Shown: positions 34,502 through 43,764 of the stretch, one piece after another | Layout of the letters: the number at the start of each line of letters is the position of its first letter | How positions within the stretch are numbered: the first letter of the stretch is position 1 | Origin: DAINPP01 sp963667315 | GTDB lineage: Bacteria; Thermotogota; Thermotogae; MWEM01 | Assembly: GCA_963667315.1 (NCBI GenBank) | Contig: OY763325.1 | Span: 3,038,001 to 3,102,000 of the forward strand | Direction of reading: 5' to 3' | DNA length: 64,000 bases | Made by a program: the position numbers and the translations under genes | Notes under the pieces: generated by a model | Told to the model about the DNA's origin: nothing | The model's database searches: none | The model's input: the letters and a program-made list of their open reading frames with translations, nothing else

Positions 34502-35794
34502 CTACGCTGTTAAATATTTTGGTCTGTGTATATCTGTCAGCATCTTCTTTTCATCATATCGTGTACCTGTTTTTAGCATTGTGTAGATCACTCGGATCAG
34601 TTTACACGCTAATGCTATCACCGCTTTCATTTTGATCAGCGGATTATTCCGATCTTTTGTGTAATAGTCATATATGCTCCGAAATGCTTGATTCGTACTG
34701 ATTAAAACGATAGCCGCTCTGAACAAAATACTCTTAAGTAATTTTCTTCCCATCTTACTGCTTTTTTCTTTTCCATGATGTTTACCGGAGCTCTTTGAAA
34801 CAATGGCGTAGCCTGCCAGTTTCTGTATCTGTTTGTAGCTTTTATAGTTCTTAATATCCCCTATTTCTGAGAGAATTCCAGCTGTTATGATCGTTCCAAT
34901 CCCTTTTATTTCCATTAATAGTTTTGATTGTGGCATTTGTTCCAGTTGTTGGCGTATTTTTTCTTCGGTATCCTCTAATTCTTTCTGTGTCATCTCATAA
35001 ATTCGAATGAGTGTTTTTATCTTGTGTTCAGTGGCTTGACTTTGTTGTCTGATTCCTATACTTTTTCTCGCCTGCTCGTATACCAAATGTGCTTTGCCTC
35101 TTCCATAATTCGTTGTCCCTGTTTGCTTCCAAATGCTGTATATGCCATCTTCTCCTGCTTGTATAATTCTGTCCAGACTTCCCAGCTCTTTGTACAGTGA
35201 GATGATTCCGTTACTGATACCTCTCTTTTTGAATTTCTTGTATTCAGGAAAGATTTGTGCAAACAGGTTATGCAGGCGGTTGGTATTTCTGATTTGATCT
35301 TCTTCCAGTAATTCTCGCAGTGAAACCAATTCTCTTAATTCTGAATAATTCCCTGTTTTGGGTCTCATTGATTCACTGTATCTGCCATCTATTGCCAATC
35401 GGCTTATGATCAGGGCATCTCTCGGATCGTTTTTGCTGCTGTCATTTCCCATTACTTCACTCGTTCTTCTGACATCCCTTCCGTTGACTATTACAATCTC
35501 TATCCCCATTCTTTCGAGGTATTCTTCAAATACGAAATAATACGTTCCTGTTGGTTCCATCGCTACTAATACGTTTGTAGCTCCTTCTTGTCTCATTACC
35601 TTACTTAGCCACTTCAGGAACTTCTCGAATCCTTCTCTCGTATTTGCAAATTTGATTCCTTTTCCAACTTCTATTTTTCGCCAGTTCAACACCCTCGCAT
35701 AATGCCATTCTTTTGCTATATCTACACCGATTACCAGTGTTTTTTCGCTTATCCTTTTGATTTTTTCATTTTCAGTGTTATAATTTTTTTGCAT
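34502..35794 (-). mobile_element. IS110-family insertion sequence, transposase gene
   Basis: 430-residue DEDD transposase. The RuvC-like N-terminal half has Asp in IGVDIAKEW, Glu in AMEPTGTYY and Asp in NDPRDALI; the C-terminal Tnp_20 half has MEIKGIGTIITAGILSEIGD and GKHHGKEKSSKMGRKLLK with candidate serines. Frame and catalytic residues are intact, so it may be active. IS110 elements lack terminal inverted repeats and generate a structured RNA from a non-coding end. Expression is guarded by a hairpin over the ribosome site (see 35799-35848). Confidence 0.92.
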
Positions 35795-35798
35795 CTTT

Positions 35799-35848
35799 AA
35801 AGCCTCCTTTTATTTTTTTGTGCTCACTTAATTATATTCGGAGGCTTT
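35799..35848 (-). promoter_or_regulatory. Ribosome-site-sequestering hairpin of the IS110 transposase
   Basis: The minus-strand SD region GGAGGCTTT (35799-35807, complement) pairs perfectly with AAAGCCTCC (35840-35848, complement). The left arm lies upstream of the -10 box, so only read-through transcripts from outside can form the hairpin. Confidence 0.72.
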
Positions 35849-35859
35849 TTCTTTTTCAA
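35831..35859 (-). promoter_or_regulatory. IS110 transposase promoter
   Basis: On the minus strand TTGAAA (35854-35859), 17 bp, TATAAT (35831-35836), about 37 nt before the ATG. Confidence 0.78.
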
Positions 35860-35919
35860 CTTCTTTCTCACTACGTGTACAGGAATACTGTGGATAAAAT
35901 ATTTTTTGCTTCCAGTGGT

Positions 35920-38900
35920 TCATTCACTGGCAATTATATGTAACTCTATTCCACCATATTCTTTTAAAAAACTACTTGTAACTCCAAGTAATGTTAATTG
36001 ATCATTGGTTGCGTTACTCTTTGATAATCCTGGTTGCACTATGTATTCGATAAACTTAATCTGATAACTATTTTTTGCTCGATGTAAAAAGTCTGATAGT
36101 AACGCTTCATCTCCTTTTTCAAAACGTGAGCAAGTATTCTCTTTCTTTGTTTTAGTTTTTCTTTTGATTAAGTGCCTAAAAAATTCTTTTGCTTCTTTGT
36201 GTTTCCAATTAATGCTTTTCTGAGCTTGTCCACAAACTTCATAAAGATTTGCAATCTGCTGATTTACAGTACCTTTTTTTGAATACTTTAAATGATATAA
36301 TTCAACGTTCAATGTTTCATCGACTTGCTTTATAGTGACTATATCCGCAATTTCCCCACTGCCATCATCATCATATATAATATCATAATTACCTTCCTTT
36401 AATTTAGCAATCACTTTAAATTGTATAGAGTCCTCTATTTTGGGGTATACTCCTTGAGCTTCTTTTGAAATATCAACACCATCCCAATTCCATGCAATAA
36501 TACGATCCTTGTTATATGGTCTGATAACTTGCTTTAATTCTACATATTCATTGCCACATAAAGAAGAACCATCAACAAACCATATTGTAGGTGGGAATGT
36601 ATTAAGATACTCTAATAAATTATAGCTCTTGTTTTTAATTTTTATTGTGGATCTGGAATATTTTTCTTTTAAAAGCTCAATTTTAAAGGAAGGACCTTCT
36701 TTAGTAGAAAACAAAAATAATTCAAAGGGAATAACGATATTATCTGTAAGTGTTATTGAGAATAACATTCGATTTTCTCTGTTTCTTTCAACACTTAGAT
36801 CAATTTCAAATAAATACTTATTTATATTCTCGCACGATATTTCAACTATGCTTTCATTTGCAAAAATAATTTCCTCATCCCAATCAATGGAAATCGGGTC
36901 AACTTTTGGAGTAGTCGTAATATATTGCGGAATAAGAGTTTCTTTTAGTATTTGATGGCCGTTGATAGAGTTATCAATTAACTTTCGTCCAATTTTATCA
37001 CACCAAACCGTTAGGGCTTTTAAATCACCTACTAATCGAGTCCATATTCTACCTTTGAATGAACAACCAAGACTAATTTTCTCACCATTTTCATATCCTG
37101 AGCCATATACAAAAGATTTCTGTCCTTTATTCATCTCTTCGATGCTTAATGCTTCTTCTACATCAGCACCTACACTCATACGGAATCTGATATTTCTACC
37201 AAGAAATTCTTTTAACCCTACATTTTGTAGCCTAATCCTTTTAATCTCATGAAATGCACGAAATACATCGGATTTATTTATTAATTTTACTTTTTCACCA
37301 AGGATACTTTCTGCCAAATTTGCATACAATGACGATTTGTCGGTGCTATTTATAAAAAGCAGACCTAACTCTTCGTTATGATAAATAACTATCAAATCCC
37401 AAGTAATATTTTGGATTTCCTTTACATTACCCCACTCTACATCAGATTTTTTGCCCCTAACAACAACTATCACTTTTGTTTTTTTATTTATATCGTGATA
37501 GAAAACATCTTCTGATTTTACGTTCAAAGCTTTGTCTATATCTTTATAACTCCATGATTTTCTTTTGCTTTTGTATACGACAGCACTTAATGCGGGTCTA
37601 ATATTCTGTATTGGGATTCTCCCATCAGATTCATTGAATTCTTCCAAAAATCTTGAAAACTCAATTTCATCATTTATTTTATCTGAACTTAATGATGATA
37701 AAATTTTATTCCAATCTGAATCATGAGAGTATAGCTCTTCCAATTCATCTTTAACAGTTACATCAAATAAATTAGCGACAAAAGTTGCATTGCCTAATTT
37801 TTCATTAAGGTGTGCTCGAGTGAATCTTCCAACAAGTTGCAAAGTTATCGGTAAACTTCTTCGGATATCATGAAATACCGCAACTTTAAGGTTCGGAAGG
37901 TCAAATCCTTCACCCAACATATCGACACATACAACGATTCTTGCATTACAATTCATAATATTTTTTTTTGCTAATCTTTTATCATTAATAGACATTTTAC
38001 TATGTAACATAACAGGCTTAAATTCATCATATTTTCTGTATAGTTCAAAAATTTTTTTAGCTCTTGTAGTATCTTTACATCTTGCCATTAGTATATGATT
38101 ATACCCCTTTTCAAGATCATTACGTAAAACTGATACCCCTTTTTCAGCTAATTTTTCGTCGACAATATTTTGATCATATTCATATATAGGATTAAAATCA
38201 ATATGAGTAAAATAACCATCTTCTTGGGCTTTTTTTAAAGGGTAATTAAAGATAATTTGACCATTTAATCTCTTTCCATCATTTCTAAAAGGGGTTGCTG
38301 TAAATTGCAAGACATTCTTTTCTTTAAAATGATCAAGAAATTGATCCCACGTTGTTGCTTTTGCATGGTGAGCTTCATCAATAAAGTAATGAGAACACAT
38401 ACCAGCTATTAACTTCTGGAATTTTTCTGTATAACCAGTCAAGATATTCATAGTTGCCACGATAACATTACAAGAATTAATGAAAAATTTCAATTCGTCA
38501 ATATCCTTGTATTTCTTTTTCATTATACCTATAATTGGAAAATCAGCTTTTTTGCTTACAATTCCAAAGGTTTTTAGCAGTCCTAAATCACAAAATTTCT
38601 CTGATAATTGATCTCTTAATGCATCTGTTGGAACTGATACTAATAAACAATTACATTTTTCATGAATCAGCAATGATAACATTGTTTCAGTTTTACCAGT
38701 GCCTGTTGGCATAACAATAGTTCCAATTTCTTTTGATACTCTAAAATGTGATAAAGCTGCAAATAATGCTCCTGATTGTGGAGAACGTAGTCCTGGAATT
38801 CCATTTTTTTTATCTTCTTCTATTAATGTAAAGGTACTCTCCCATGATTTAAGGATTTCATTCTTATTCATGCTTCGAATTAATTTTGGGTGTTTTGCCC

Positions 38901-39156
38901 AATTTAAATATATTTTATCAGAATAAATATTCTCAATAGTGGGCTTTATATTACTATGAAGAACATATTGACAACTACTAGGAATATCATTACCTTTACG
39001 AATAATATAAATTTCACGTTTATGCTCGTCTTTTAGTATCATTTTTTCTGGGTTTGTAATAATTGCTGAAGTTTGTTTTTCCACAAGTTGTTTTATATGA
39101 TTTCCGCTAAACTTTTTTTCTATTAGAACTTCAGGAATGATAACCTTTTTCTTCAT
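35920..39156 (-). CDS. Superfamily 2 helicase with nuclease-like C-terminus (defence candidate)
   Basis: 1078-residue protein. The N-terminal quarter is of unknown type. The SF2 core has Walker A MPTGTGKTE (about residue 150), DEAH in YFIDEAHHAK (about 260), TATPFRNDG and an arginine-finger motif QLVGRFTRAH. A long middle region is unassigned. Near residues 928-960, DDDGSGEIADIV is followed by NVELYHLKYSK, a D...E-x-K arrangement suggestive of a PD-(D/E)xK nuclease. The build resembles helicase-nuclease restriction or anti-phage proteins. ATG at 39156 with AGGAGG; lower GC than most neighbours, suggesting transfer. Confidence 0.8.
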   Translation of the reverse strand: MKKKVIIPEVLIEKKFSGNHIKQLVEKQTSAIITNPEKMILKDEHKREIYIIRKGNDIPSSCQYVLHSNIKPTIENIYSDKIYLNWAKHPKLIRSMNKNEILKSWESTFTLIEEDKKNGIPGLRSPQSGALFAALSHFRVSKEIGTIVMPTGTGKTETMLSLLIHEKCNCLLVSVPTDALRDQLSEKFCDLGLLKTFGIVSKKADFPIIGIMKKKYKDIDELKFFINSCNVIVATMNILTGYTEKFQKLIAGMCSHYFIDEAHHAKATTWDQFLDHFKEKNVLQFTATPFRNDGKRLNGQIIFNYPLKKAQEDGYFTHIDFNPIYEYDQNIVDEKLAEKGVSVLRNDLEKGYNHILMARCKDTTRAKKIFELYRKYDEFKPVMLHSKMSINDKRLAKKNIMNCNARIVVCVDMLGEGFDLPNLKVAVFHDIRRSLPITLQLVGRFTRAHLNEKLGNATFVANLFDVTVKDELEELYSHDSDWNKILSSLSSDKINDEIEFSRFLEEFNESDGRIPIQNIRPALSAVVYKSKRKSWSYKDIDKALNVKSEDVFYHDINKKTKVIVVVRGKKSDVEWGNVKEIQNITWDLIVIYHNEELGLLFINSTDKSSLYANLAESILGEKVKLINKSDVFRAFHEIKRIRLQNVGLKEFLGRNIRFRMSVGADVEEALSIEEMNKGQKSFVYGSGYENGEKISLGCSFKGRIWTRLVGDLKALTVWCDKIGRKLIDNSINGHQILKETLIPQYITTTPKVDPISIDWDEEIIFANESIVEISCENINKYLFEIDLSVERNRENRMLFSITLTDNIVIPFELFLFSTKEGPSFKIELLKEKYSRSTIKIKNKSYNLLEYLNTFPPTIWFVDGSSLCGNEYVELKQVIRPYNKDRIIAWNWDGVDISKEAQGVYPKIEDSIQFKVIAKLKEGNYDIIYDDDGSGEIADIVTIKQVDETLNVELYHLKYSKKGTVNQQIANLYEVCGQAQKSINWKHKEAKEFFRHLIKRKTKTKKENTCSRFEKGDEALLSDFLHRAKNSYQIKFIEYIVQPGLSKSNATNDQLTLLGVTSSFLKEYGGIELHIIASE

Positions 39157-39275
39157 TGTTCCTCCTAATATATTTATCAAAATGAAATTATAGAATGACA
39201 GAATCTACCCCGTTTTTTATCTTACTATTTTTATGATAAATTTATAACCAACTCCCCCGTGCTTGTGTAAGATTT

Positions 39276-39307
39276 AAAGGACTCAGATTGATCTGAGTCC
39301 TTTTTTT
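39276..39307. terminator. Terminator between DUF1883 gene and helicase gene
   Basis: Perfect stem GGACTCAGAT / ATCTGAGTCC, extended by AAA/TTT, with a T7 run on the plus side and TTTAAATC on the minus side. It separates the two minus-strand genes into different transcripts. Confidence 0.85.
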
Positions 39308-39336
39308 CAACGTTGCACTAGTTACGATTGCCCTTT

Positions 39337-39597
39337 TTACAATACTCGAACTGCTGATTTTACAGTTCCGGTGGAACCACCTAAATCAATTACTACATGC
39401 CAATGTGCATAATGAGGAATAGAGACTCTAAATGGAGATTGTTTTACAAAACCTCCAATAAAGCGATGATTTTTTCTGTTTCTATAACTTCGATAATTAG
39501 AATCATCCATTATTCGTACATTTGCGGCATATCCCAATTCTACTTCAACAATCTTTCCTTTTTCAACTACACTAAGATCATAATGCTGATAGTCCAT
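39337..39597 (-). CDS. DUF1883 domain protein under CIRCE control
   Basis: 86 residues making up one DUF1883-like beta domain: YQHYDLSVVEKGKIVEVELG, YAANVRIMDDSNYRSYRNRK and FRVSIPHYAHWHVVIDLGG. DUF1883 is often fused to TIR or other defence-type domains in larger proteins; here it is alone. Its biochemical role is unknown. The ATG at 39597 is preferred because GGAGG lies 5 nt before it. The upstream promoter is a consensus sigma-70 type with a CIRCE element at the start of transcription, so heat-shock regulation by HrcA is expected. Confidence 0.8.
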   Translation of the reverse strand: MDYQHYDLSVVEKGKIVEVELGYAANVRIMDDSNYRSYRNRKNHRFIGGFVKQSPFRVSIPHYAHWHVVIDLGGSTGTVKSAVRVL

Positions 39598-39653
39598 GTT
39601 TTCCTCCATTTTAATCGTGTTTATTCTTCCTCATTCGAAACTGCTTTAATCTA

Positions 39654-39680
39654 TTAGCACTCCGATCCGTCGATTGCTAA
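39654..39680 (-). promoter_or_regulatory. CIRCE element (HrcA operator)
   Basis: TTAGCACTC-N9-GATTGCTAA on the plus strand. The family consensus is TTAGCACTC-N9-GAGTGCTAA, so 17 of 18 arm positions match and the spacer is exactly 9. It lies directly after the -10 box, where CIRCE sites normally sit in hrcA, groE and dnaK operons. Confidence 0.88.
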
Positions 39681-39709
39681 ATTATAGCAAACTAAAAAAT
39701 GTTTGTCAA
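39681..39709 (-). promoter_or_regulatory. Consensus promoter of the DUF1883 gene
   Basis: On the minus strand TTGACA (39704-39709), 17 bp, TATAAT (39681-39686). Perfect boxes and spacing imply strong expression once HrcA is removed. Confidence 0.88.
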
Positions 39710-39954
39710 GAGCGATGTTTTTGTTTTGTTATAGTGTAAAATATTCGCATATATGGAATAAAAAGATATATATTCTCTTTTTTCTTTTAATTTGTATTCA
39801 GGAAAATTCTCTATATCCTTTTTGGTTTGATGAGTAGATGAAATTCAGAAAGTTTTAACTTGTTTTTTTAGATTCCGACGAGTATTTTAGGAAATACAAC
39901 ACAAATGTATTCTTTTATACTTGTTTTTATGATAAAATACAGTGGAGGTATTTC

Positions 39955-41271
39955 ATGTTTGAATATGTAAAACTACGTAATTTTAAATCATTTGGAGAAA
40001 TTGAATTTGATTTAACTATAAAGAAAAATACCCCAAAACAATTTGTTTTGGTTTATGGGGATAATGGTATTGGAAAGTCTAATTTAGCATCAGCTTTCTT
40101 ATTACTTTTAGAATCACTGCGTACGATGGATGTACGAGACTTTATGCAATCGATACTATCTGAAGATCCAGAAACTTTAAAGAATGAGGATATTGCAGAG
40201 ATTATTAGGACAAGATTTAAAGATATAGAAACTTTGATTAAAGAAAATAAAACTGTCGAAAGTACAGAGAATATGGTTTTAGAGTTTGGTTTCCGACTCA
40301 ATGAAAAAAGTGGGAGATATATAATTGAAACAGATAACTCTCAGATTGTTCATGAAAAATTAGAATTCACACTTCTTAAAAATAAAGGGATTTATTGTGA
40401 TATTACTCCAAATCGTATAATAATCAACGAAAAAATTTTTAATAATAAAACTTCCTATTCTGATATTGTACATGCTTGTGAAAAATTTTGGGGTAAACAC
40501 TCTTTTTTATCTATCTTAGATCATGAAAGAAAAGATAAATCCAATAAATATATTCAAGAACAATTGTCTGAAAATTTTAAAGTTTTAATTGATTTTTTTT
40601 CTGACATTTCTTGTAAGATTAAAATTGGAAGTATGCAAGAGTTTGGAATTATTGGATGCCCTTCAAATATTTTAAGCAACTATGCAATAGGGAAAATTAA
40701 AGTGTCAGAAAAAACCATACTTGATAAAACCGAAAATATGTTAAATGATCTCTTTAAGTCTTTGTTTCCGGATATAACTGGTGTTTATTACAAAAAAAAC
40801 AGAAAAGGTAATTATATTAGATACAAATTGGTAACCCGAAAAAGAATAGCTGGAAAAGAGCGAAATGTCGATTTTTCATTTGAATCTACGGGTACACAAT
40901 ATGTCATAGAGCTTTTACCTTATATGCTAATTGCAGTAAAAGGAGCAATAGTAATAATTGATGAATTAGATATTGGAATTCATGATCAATTAGTAAAGAA
41001 ACTTGTTTTATCTTTGCTAGATTATTTAAGCGGACAAATAATAATAACAACACATAACACTTCACTTATGGAATCAGAGATCCCGAAAGAGAGTATTTAT
41101 ATTATTAAAAATTCAGAAGATGGGGAGAAAAAAATCGAATGTATTACACAAATCGATAATAAAATTCACCCTAACTCAAACATTAGAGATCAATACTTAA
41201 AAGGAAATTACACTGGTCTATATCAAGAAGAAAAAATTGAATTTAAATCTCTCGTTAAGTATTTAGATTAA
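39955..41271 (+). CDS. AAA family ATPase of the RloA/OLD-like type
   Basis: 438 residues. An N-terminal RecF/SMC-like fold (YVKLRNFKSFGEIEFDL) carries Walker A VYGDNGIGKSNLA near residue 35. The C-terminal part carries the FESTGTQYVIELLPYML signature region and Walker B AIVIIDELDIGIHD, then IITTHNTSLME (His switch). Such COG1106 ATPases occur in abortive-infection and restriction loci, often with a nuclease partner (RloB or TOPRIM protein). No partner is next to it here. Ribosome site GTGGAGG. Confidence 0.85.
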   Translation: MFEYVKLRNFKSFGEIEFDLTIKKNTPKQFVLVYGDNGIGKSNLASAFLLLLESLRTMDVRDFMQSILSEDPETLKNEDIAEIIRTRFKDIETLIKENKTVESTENMVLEFGFRLNEKSGRYIIETDNSQIVHEKLEFTLLKNKGIYCDITPNRIIINEKIFNNKTSYSDIVHACEKFWGKHSFLSILDHERKDKSNKYIQEQLSENFKVLIDFFSDISCKIKIGSMQEFGIIGCPSNILSNYAIGKIKVSEKTILDKTENMLNDLFKSLFPDITGVYYKKNRKGNYIRYKLVTRKRIAGKERNVDFSFESTGTQYVIELLPYMLIAVKGAIVIIDELDIGIHDQLVKKLVLSLLDYLSGQIIITTHNTSLMESEIPKESIYIIKNSEDGEKKIECITQIDNKIHPNSNIRDQYLKGNYTGLYQEEKIEFKSLVKYLD

Positions 41272-41687
41272 CATAATCGATTCTTTATTGAAGGTACAAA
41301 TGTATTAGTAAAAATTTCAACTTGCAAAATCATTTCAAGATTGTAGCGAGTATAAAGTCTGTATAAAATTCTTGTATATAACTAAAAGCGCTCACGGGGA
41401 CGTTCTGATGGTAAGTGGTTTCAGTTCTTAACCTTAGAAATCTCAATCCCAGTCCTGATAATCTCTTCAACAAAACCTTCAGGATTCAAGTAATAATCAA
41501 TTAGCGAAAGCAATTACCGAAAGAACCGTCTCTGCGGATGGCGGATGCCTGTGGATGAATTATCTTCCAATGAGGCATAATAAAGTTTGTTTCGTATTTT
41601 AATCTTTTAAGTCTATTTACAGCTCTTTTAATTCCCTGATTCTGTGGTATAAGTATATGCGGAAGAAAATACGGATCAGAAGGTGAT
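41272..41687. other. Non-coding stretch with a possible gene relic
   Basis: The minus strand at about 41420-41510 reads IDYYLNPEGFVEEIIRTGIE, then ISKVKN and stop, like the end of a lost protein. A GAACCGTCTCTGCGGATGGC stretch (about 41524) resembles the GAACCGTCCC motif seen elsewhere in the window. No intact gene. Confidence 0.35.
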
Positions 41688-43112
41688 ATGTTGTCTGCTA
41701 TATTGAAGTACAAGAGTCGGATTATTCTGTTGATTACGGCTGTTATTTTTATTGGAATGCTGTTGATCGTTACGATCAATTTTTATTCTTACAGTCGGAT
41801 TATAAGAGAGGATATTCTGAACATTTCTAAATTGACCTCTACGAATATTTACTCGAAGATAAACAACGAATTGACAAAACCGATTTTCGTCTCACTAACC
41901 ATGGCCAATGATTCCTTTGTCAAGAATTGGTTTTTAAATGAAAGAGATGATGAGATTATCGAATATCTGAATGGTATTCGAAATAAGTATCATTACAATT
42001 CCACGTTTCTCGTATCCGCCAATACGCTCAATTATTATCATTACAATGGATTGTTTAAGAAGATAAATCCTTTGGATTCTCATGACATCTGGTTTTACGA
42101 TTTTCTCGATACCAATCTGAAATATGATTTGGATATCGATCAGGATGAGGTTGATAATCATCTTCTCACCATTTTTGTGAATTGTAAGATATTCGATCAG
42201 GATGAAAATGTGCTTGGGATTACGGGTGTTGGGATTCAAGTTGATTATGTTCAGGAGATTCTTCAAGAATTTGAATCTTCTTACAATCTTGAGGCCTTTT
42301 TAATTGATTCTGCGGGATTGGTGCAGGTTCACAGTGATAGTTCTCAGATAGAGAAGCGGAATATTTTCAGTGAAAAAATGTATAACGGTCTGGAAAGTGA
42401 CATAATTAACCGTGGGGATTTGCTGAACATTTCTGAAATGAAGGTTGCTGAGAATAACGGTTATATTATAAGTTGTTTTATAGAGGATTTTGACTGGTAT
42501 CTCGTTGTCAGAAAGGATACTTCCGTTTTAAAACGAACATTGTATTCCCAGATGTTCGTCGAATTAATCATCTTTATCATCGTCACGGGAGTGGTTATAT
42601 TTATCGTAATCAGTCTGATTTTATACAACGAAAGGAAGATTCTCAATCTTTCCATGACCGATTCCCTTACCGGACTGTATAACAGAAGAGGTTTTGACAT
42701 TCGATTAAAACGTCTGGTGGATTCCGAAACGGACAACAAATTCTGTGTATTTTTGTTTGATATTGACAATTTCAAGCTGATCAATGACCGATATGGGCAT
42801 CTTCAGGGGGATAAGGTTCTGAAGAGAATCGTCGATCTTTTCAACGAAGTGATAAAGGGATGTATCTTTTCACGATGGGGTGGCGATGAATTTTCGGGTA
42901 TTTTATTCGCGGATTTGCATGAGGCGTCAGAGTTGTTGAACGGTTTGAGAAAAAAGGTGGAATCCGATAAGCATCTTCGGGAATTTAACGTGACTTTGAG
43001 TATTGGGATTGTTGAGTCTTCGGAGATTGAAACTGAGGAAAGTCTGATGAGAAAAGCAGACAGGGCAATGTATAAGGCTAAGAGTGAAGGGAAAAACAAG
43101 ATATCATACTGA
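41688..43112 (+). CDS. Membrane diguanylate cyclase with extracellular Cache-like sensor
   Basis: 474 residues. Two membrane helices (about 11-33 and 284-308) flank a dCache-type sensor domain (DSHDIWFYDFLDTN, FLIDSAGLVQVHSD). The C-terminal GGDEF domain has MTDSLTGLYNRRGFD and an intact active site SRWGGDEFSG. The RxxD inhibitory site five residues before GGDEF is absent (IKGC), so product inhibition by c-di-GMP is probably lacking. It makes c-di-GMP in response to an external ligand. A strong terminator follows. Confidence 0.92.
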   Translation: MLSAILKYKSRIILLITAVIFIGMLLIVTINFYSYSRIIREDILNISKLTSTNIYSKINNELTKPIFVSLTMANDSFVKNWFLNERDDEIIEYLNGIRNKYHYNSTFLVSANTLNYYHYNGLFKKINPLDSHDIWFYDFLDTNLKYDLDIDQDEVDNHLLTIFVNCKIFDQDENVLGITGVGIQVDYVQEILQEFESSYNLEAFLIDSAGLVQVHSDSSQIEKRNIFSEKMYNGLESDIINRGDLLNISEMKVAENNGYIISCFIEDFDWYLVVRKDTSVLKRTLYSQMFVELIIFIIVTGVVIFIVISLILYNERKILNLSMTDSLTGLYNRRGFDIRLKRLVDSETDNKFCVFLFDIDNFKLINDRYGHLQGDKVLKRIVDLFNEVIKGCIFSRWGGDEFSGILFADLHEASELLNGLRKKVESDKHLREFNVTLSIGIVESSEIETEESLMRKADRAMYKAKSEGKNKISY

Positions 43113-43120
43113 ATGAAATA

Positions 43121-43156
43121 AAAAGGAGTTCATTTGAGATATGAACTCCTTTTTTC
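43121..43156 (+). terminator. Terminator of the diguanylate cyclase gene
   Basis: Stem AAAAGGAGTTCAT / ATGAACTCCTTTT, 13 bp, loop TTGAGAT, then a T-tract. Confidence 0.92.
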
Positions 43157-43162
43157 ATATCT

Positions 43163-43314
43163 TTATCGGGTAACATAGTCAAGAGAATTGATCGTTTCTG
43201 CAAATTCGAGGATGTTCTTTTCGTTCAGTTGAATTTCATTTTCCGCTTTTATCTCTCTGGAAATTTTCTGAATATATTGATTATTTTTTGTACTGACTCA
43301 GGGACTTTATCCAT
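43163..43314 (-). pseudogene. Frameshifted small gene of about 50 codons
   Basis: A strong ribosome site (GAGGAGG) precedes MDKVPESVQKIINIFRKFPE and a stop. The neighbouring frame continues QKISREIKAENEIQLNEKNI then LEFAETINSLDYVTR and stop. Joined, they give one small charged protein, perhaps antitoxin-like; one indel has broken it. Family not recognised. Confidence 0.6.
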
Positions 43315-43503
43315 TAAAAGCCTCCTCTGTTGTAGACAGTAATCAATACTCAGCTTTTTCTTTGTTAGTCACAGAACGAATATTCTTAACAAAGTTGTAT
43401 TTCTCTTTATTTTATCACTGTTTACAATAATTCTCAAGTAAACCTAAGAGGACGAACAACATTAGTCCAAATTGTTTCTGTTATGTATGTTTTGAGGGAA
43501 GGA

Positions 43504-43764
43504 ATGTCAGAAAGTGTCTTCAAACAAATCTTTTCCGTCTTGATCTTTGCGTTTTTGAGCAATTTTGTAGCTTTTGTTTTTATCGCGTACAGATACAACT
43601 ATTACAAAAACCAAGGAACAGAGGTGTTGGCGATAAATAAAAACGCAGTAGAAGTTAAATATATCGAACATACTTCTCGTCTATATAGAGGAAAAATTAA
43701 AGAGGAGTTGATACGATTAGATGATATTTATAACGGGAGATCTGCACGGTGCAGCCGATTTTGA
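43504..43764 (+). CDS. Small single-pass membrane protein
   Basis: About 86 residues with one membrane helix (FSVLIFAFLSNFVAFVFIAY) and a charged C-terminal tail (IEHTSRLYRGKIKEELIRLD). It overlaps the following phosphoesterase gene by 44 nt. The ATG at 43504 follows GGGAAGG closely; an alternative ATG is at 43483. Family unknown. Confidence 0.5.
   Translation: MSESVFKQIFSVLIFAFLSNFVAFVFIAYRYNYYKNQGTEVLAINKNAVEVKYIEHTSRLYRGKIKEELIRLDDIYNGRSARCSRF

Noticed and set aside
34227..34635. Plus-strand frames of 67 and 71 codons near the IS110 end
   Set aside because: They are hydrophobic, low-complexity frames opposite or next to the transposase, without ribosome sites.
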